Assembly: GCF_024721315.2 (NCBI RefSeq)
Contig: NZ_JANFAK020000015.1
Coordinates: 26,872-90,871, forward strand
Direction: 5' to 3'
Source: Streptomyces sp. Isolate_45
Lineage (GTDB): Bacteria; Actinomycetota; Actinomycetes; Streptomycetales; Streptomycetaceae
DNA: 64,000 nucleotides
Position numbers and translations under genes: made by a program. Positions 62,581-64,000 of the stretch are shown here, in pieces. The notes beneath the pieces were generated by a model. That model saw only the letters and a list, made by a program, of their open reading frames with translations. It was not told where the DNA came from and made no database searches. Within the stretch, counting starts at the first letter, position 1; each line of letters starts with the position of its first letter.

Positions 62581-63699
62581 ATGGAGATTCTCTTGGTCCT
62601 GATGGCCGTGGTCCTGCTGGTGGCCGTCGTGATGCCGTACGTGCGCCGCAGGCGGGGTGGTTTCGCCGGCGGCATCCGCCAGGTGGCGCCCGGCAGCCCC
62701 GACGCCGCCGACCCCGCCGACTACGGCTTCGTACGGGAGGAGCAGCTGGACATCCGGGTGCCCGGCCCCGACCAGGACCTGATGGACGCTCTGGGCAACG
62801 TCCAGCGCAGCGGCCACTGGCAGGCCGCGTCGGCCCTGCTCGCGGGGACCCCGAAGGAGGGCGAGCAGCGCTGGCAGCGGGTGCAGTCCTTCGGCGGGGC
62901 GGCGGCGCTGGAGCTCGTACGGGAGCCCGGGGCCGGGGCTCGGTGGTTGAAGGCCTGGCGGCTGGAGGCGGAGAAGGACGCGGGCGGCGCCCAGGTGCAC
63001 GCGGAGCTGCTGGTGCAGCAGGCGTGGCGGCACTCGGGCGGCGTGGGTTCCACCGATCACCGGATCATCCTGGAGGAGGCCCGCGACGCGTGCCGCCGGG
63101 CGACGCTGCTGGCCCCGGGCGACCCGGTTCCGTACATCACCGAGCTGGCGGTCGCGCGGGCGCTCGGGTACACGGAGGCGGACTTCGACGTCCTGTGGGC
63201 GCGGATCATCGACCTGGCGCCCCAGCACATGGGCGCGCACCTGGCGGCGCTGCACTACTGGTGCGAGAAGTGGCACGGTTCGCGGGAGAAGGCCGACGCC
63301 TTCGCGCACGCGGCGGCCGCCCGCGCCCCGCAGGGCTCGCTGCTGGCGGCGCTGCCGCTGTTCGCGGTGTACGAGCACCTGCCCGAGGTCAACCTGGTGC
63401 AGACCTTCTACCGGAGCGCGGTCGTGACGCGGGCGGTGGAGGGCGCGATGTACGCGGTGCGCACGGCGCGGCAGGACGACCCGATGCTGGCGCACGTACG
63501 GCACCTGCTGCTGGTGTTCCTGGTGAACATGGAGCGCTGGGCGGAGGCGATGGAGCAGGTGCGGCACGTGGACGGGTACGTCGGCGCGCTCCCCTGGTCG
63601 ACGGCGCCGGACCCGGCCGCGACGTACGCGGTGTACCGGGCACTGGCGGTCGCCGGGTACGAGGCGAACGGCGGCTCCCCGGCGACGCTGCCGCACTGA
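62581..63699 (+). CDS. Hypothetical protein with N-terminal membrane helix
   Basis: A 372-residue protein: helix at 1-20 (MEILLVLMAVVLLVAVVMPY), Arg-rich stop-transfer (VRRRRGG) and a large helical, TPR-like cytoplasmic domain (VQRSGHWQAASALLAGTPKE, AQVHAELLVQQAWRHSGGVG, DACRRATLLAPGDPVPYITE, LWARIIDLAPQHMGAHLAAL, CEKWHGSREKADAFAHAAAA). No catalytic motif is visible. A GTG at 62560 is an alternative start. The domain is probably a protein-binding scaffold. Confidence 0.8.
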   Translation: MEILLVLMAVVLLVAVVMPYVRRRRGGFAGGIRQVAPGSPDAADPADYGFVREEQLDIRVPGPDQDLMDALGNVQRSGHWQAASALLAGTPKEGEQRWQRVQSFGGAAALELVREPGAGARWLKAWRLEAEKDAGGAQVHAELLVQQAWRHSGGVGSTDHRIILEEARDACRRATLLAPGDPVPYITELAVARALGYTEADFDVLWARIIDLAPQHMGAHLAALHYWCEKWHGSREKADAFAHAAAARAPQGSLLAALPLFAVYEHLPEVNLVQTFYRSAVVTRAVEGAMYAVRTARQDDPMLAHVRHLLLVFLVNMERWAEAMEQVRHVDGYVGALPWSTAPDPAATYAVYRALAVAGYEANGGSPATLPH

Positions 63700-63864
63700 C
63701 CCGGCCCCGGCGACGAGGCGGGGGGCAGGCGGGCAGGGTCGGGGCGCCGCGGGAACCCGGATTCTCCGGCCGTCGGCGGAAATGTCCCGTCGGGTGCCGG
63801 GGAACCCGGCACCCGACCCCGGAGCGTTGGCCAATGGAGTTGCCGTGAGTGATGATCAGGCCGC

Positions 63865-64000
63865 ATGATTCCGGCCGTGATCGTCAAACGCGCCGCACGC
63901 GCGCTCGCCACCCGCTGGGCCCGTACGCGCTTCGACCCGACGGCCTTCGGCCTCCTCCCCCGTGAGGCGCTCGACCCGCGCACCGCCGGCCCCGAGGCCG
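63865..64000 (+). CDS. Start of an unidentified gene, truncated by window end
   Basis: An open frame beginning at the ATG at 63865 (MIPAVIVKRAARALATRWAR, then TRFDPTAFGLLPREALDPRT) runs off the right edge with normal high-GC third positions. No Shine-Dalgarno site is clear, and a GTG at 63877 is possible. Only 45 residues are visible, too few to name a family. Confidence 0.55.
   Translation, partial: MIPAVIVKRAARALATRWARTRFDPTAFGLLPREALDPRTAGPEA

Overview
The window is chromosomal DNA from a Streptomyces or a very close relative. The sequence is extremely GC rich, GTG and TTG starts are common, coupled genes often overlap by GTGA or ATGA, and several genes appear leaderless. The block mca / DUF4307 / greA / ABC exporter / threonine dehydratase / cystathionine gamma-synthase, with GTP-type PEP carboxykinase nearby, is typical of the conserved Streptomyces core (gene order recalled, not searched). 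I see no integrase, transposase, tRNA, rRNA or CRISPR array.

Left part (1-5.2 kb): a drug exporter with a divergent TetR regulator, a lipoprotein, an HATPase-like protein divergent from an XRE/DUF397 pair, and a DUF1348 gene divergent from a second TetR gene. The two TetR intergenic regions carry clear inverted-repeat operators. 5.2-15 kb: a 13-gene leftward Tad/Flp pilus locus. It runs from a zinc-ribbon protein through CpaB, TadZ, two TadE-like pseudopilins, TadA, TadB, TadC, an unusual response regulator, Flp pilin, a TadG-like protein, a lipoprotein and an OmpA-domain protein. No prepilin peptidase is in the window. 15-25 kb: a GH18 chitinase behind a DasR-like box, an M14 carboxypeptidase, a D-amino-acid module (RidA and IclR leftward; PLP alanine-racemase-fold enzyme and D-aminoacylase rightward), a YdcF-like membrane protein and a streptogrisin-type protease with a chitin-binding tail.

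25-33.5 kb holds small accessory genes: a cyclophilin, LysR and F420-type enzyme pair, acetyltransferase, NTF2-like proteins and small secreted proteins. One NTF2-like gene has a SoxR-box-like operator inside its promoter. A small secreted Cys-containing protein (29717-29989) is flanked by two ~210 bp copies of one non-genic element in inverted orientation. An alanine-type aminotransferase follows.

33.6-38.2 kb is a tightly overlapping four-gene operon: membrane-anchored solute-binding-like protein, TelA-family protein, solute-binding/VWA lipoprotein and a small membrane protein. It has no transporter or enzyme gene of its own and is my best candidate for an undescribed system. PEPCK and a hemolysin-III protein follow. 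41.2-47.9 kb is a leftward exopolysaccharide-type operon: processive GT2, GT39/83-like membrane glycosyltransferase, DPM synthase-GtrA fusion, and a secreted copper-radical (galactose-oxidase-like) oxidase with an Excalibur-like tail. It resembles the cslA/glxA arrangement with extra lipid-linked sugar enzymes. After a YyaL-type thioredoxin-domain protein comes a 1130-residue membrane-anchored STAND/TPR ATPase. The right end (53.9-64 kb) is mostly housekeeping, plus a MarR regulator, a sigma-like protein coupled to a small membrane protein, and partial or unknown genes.
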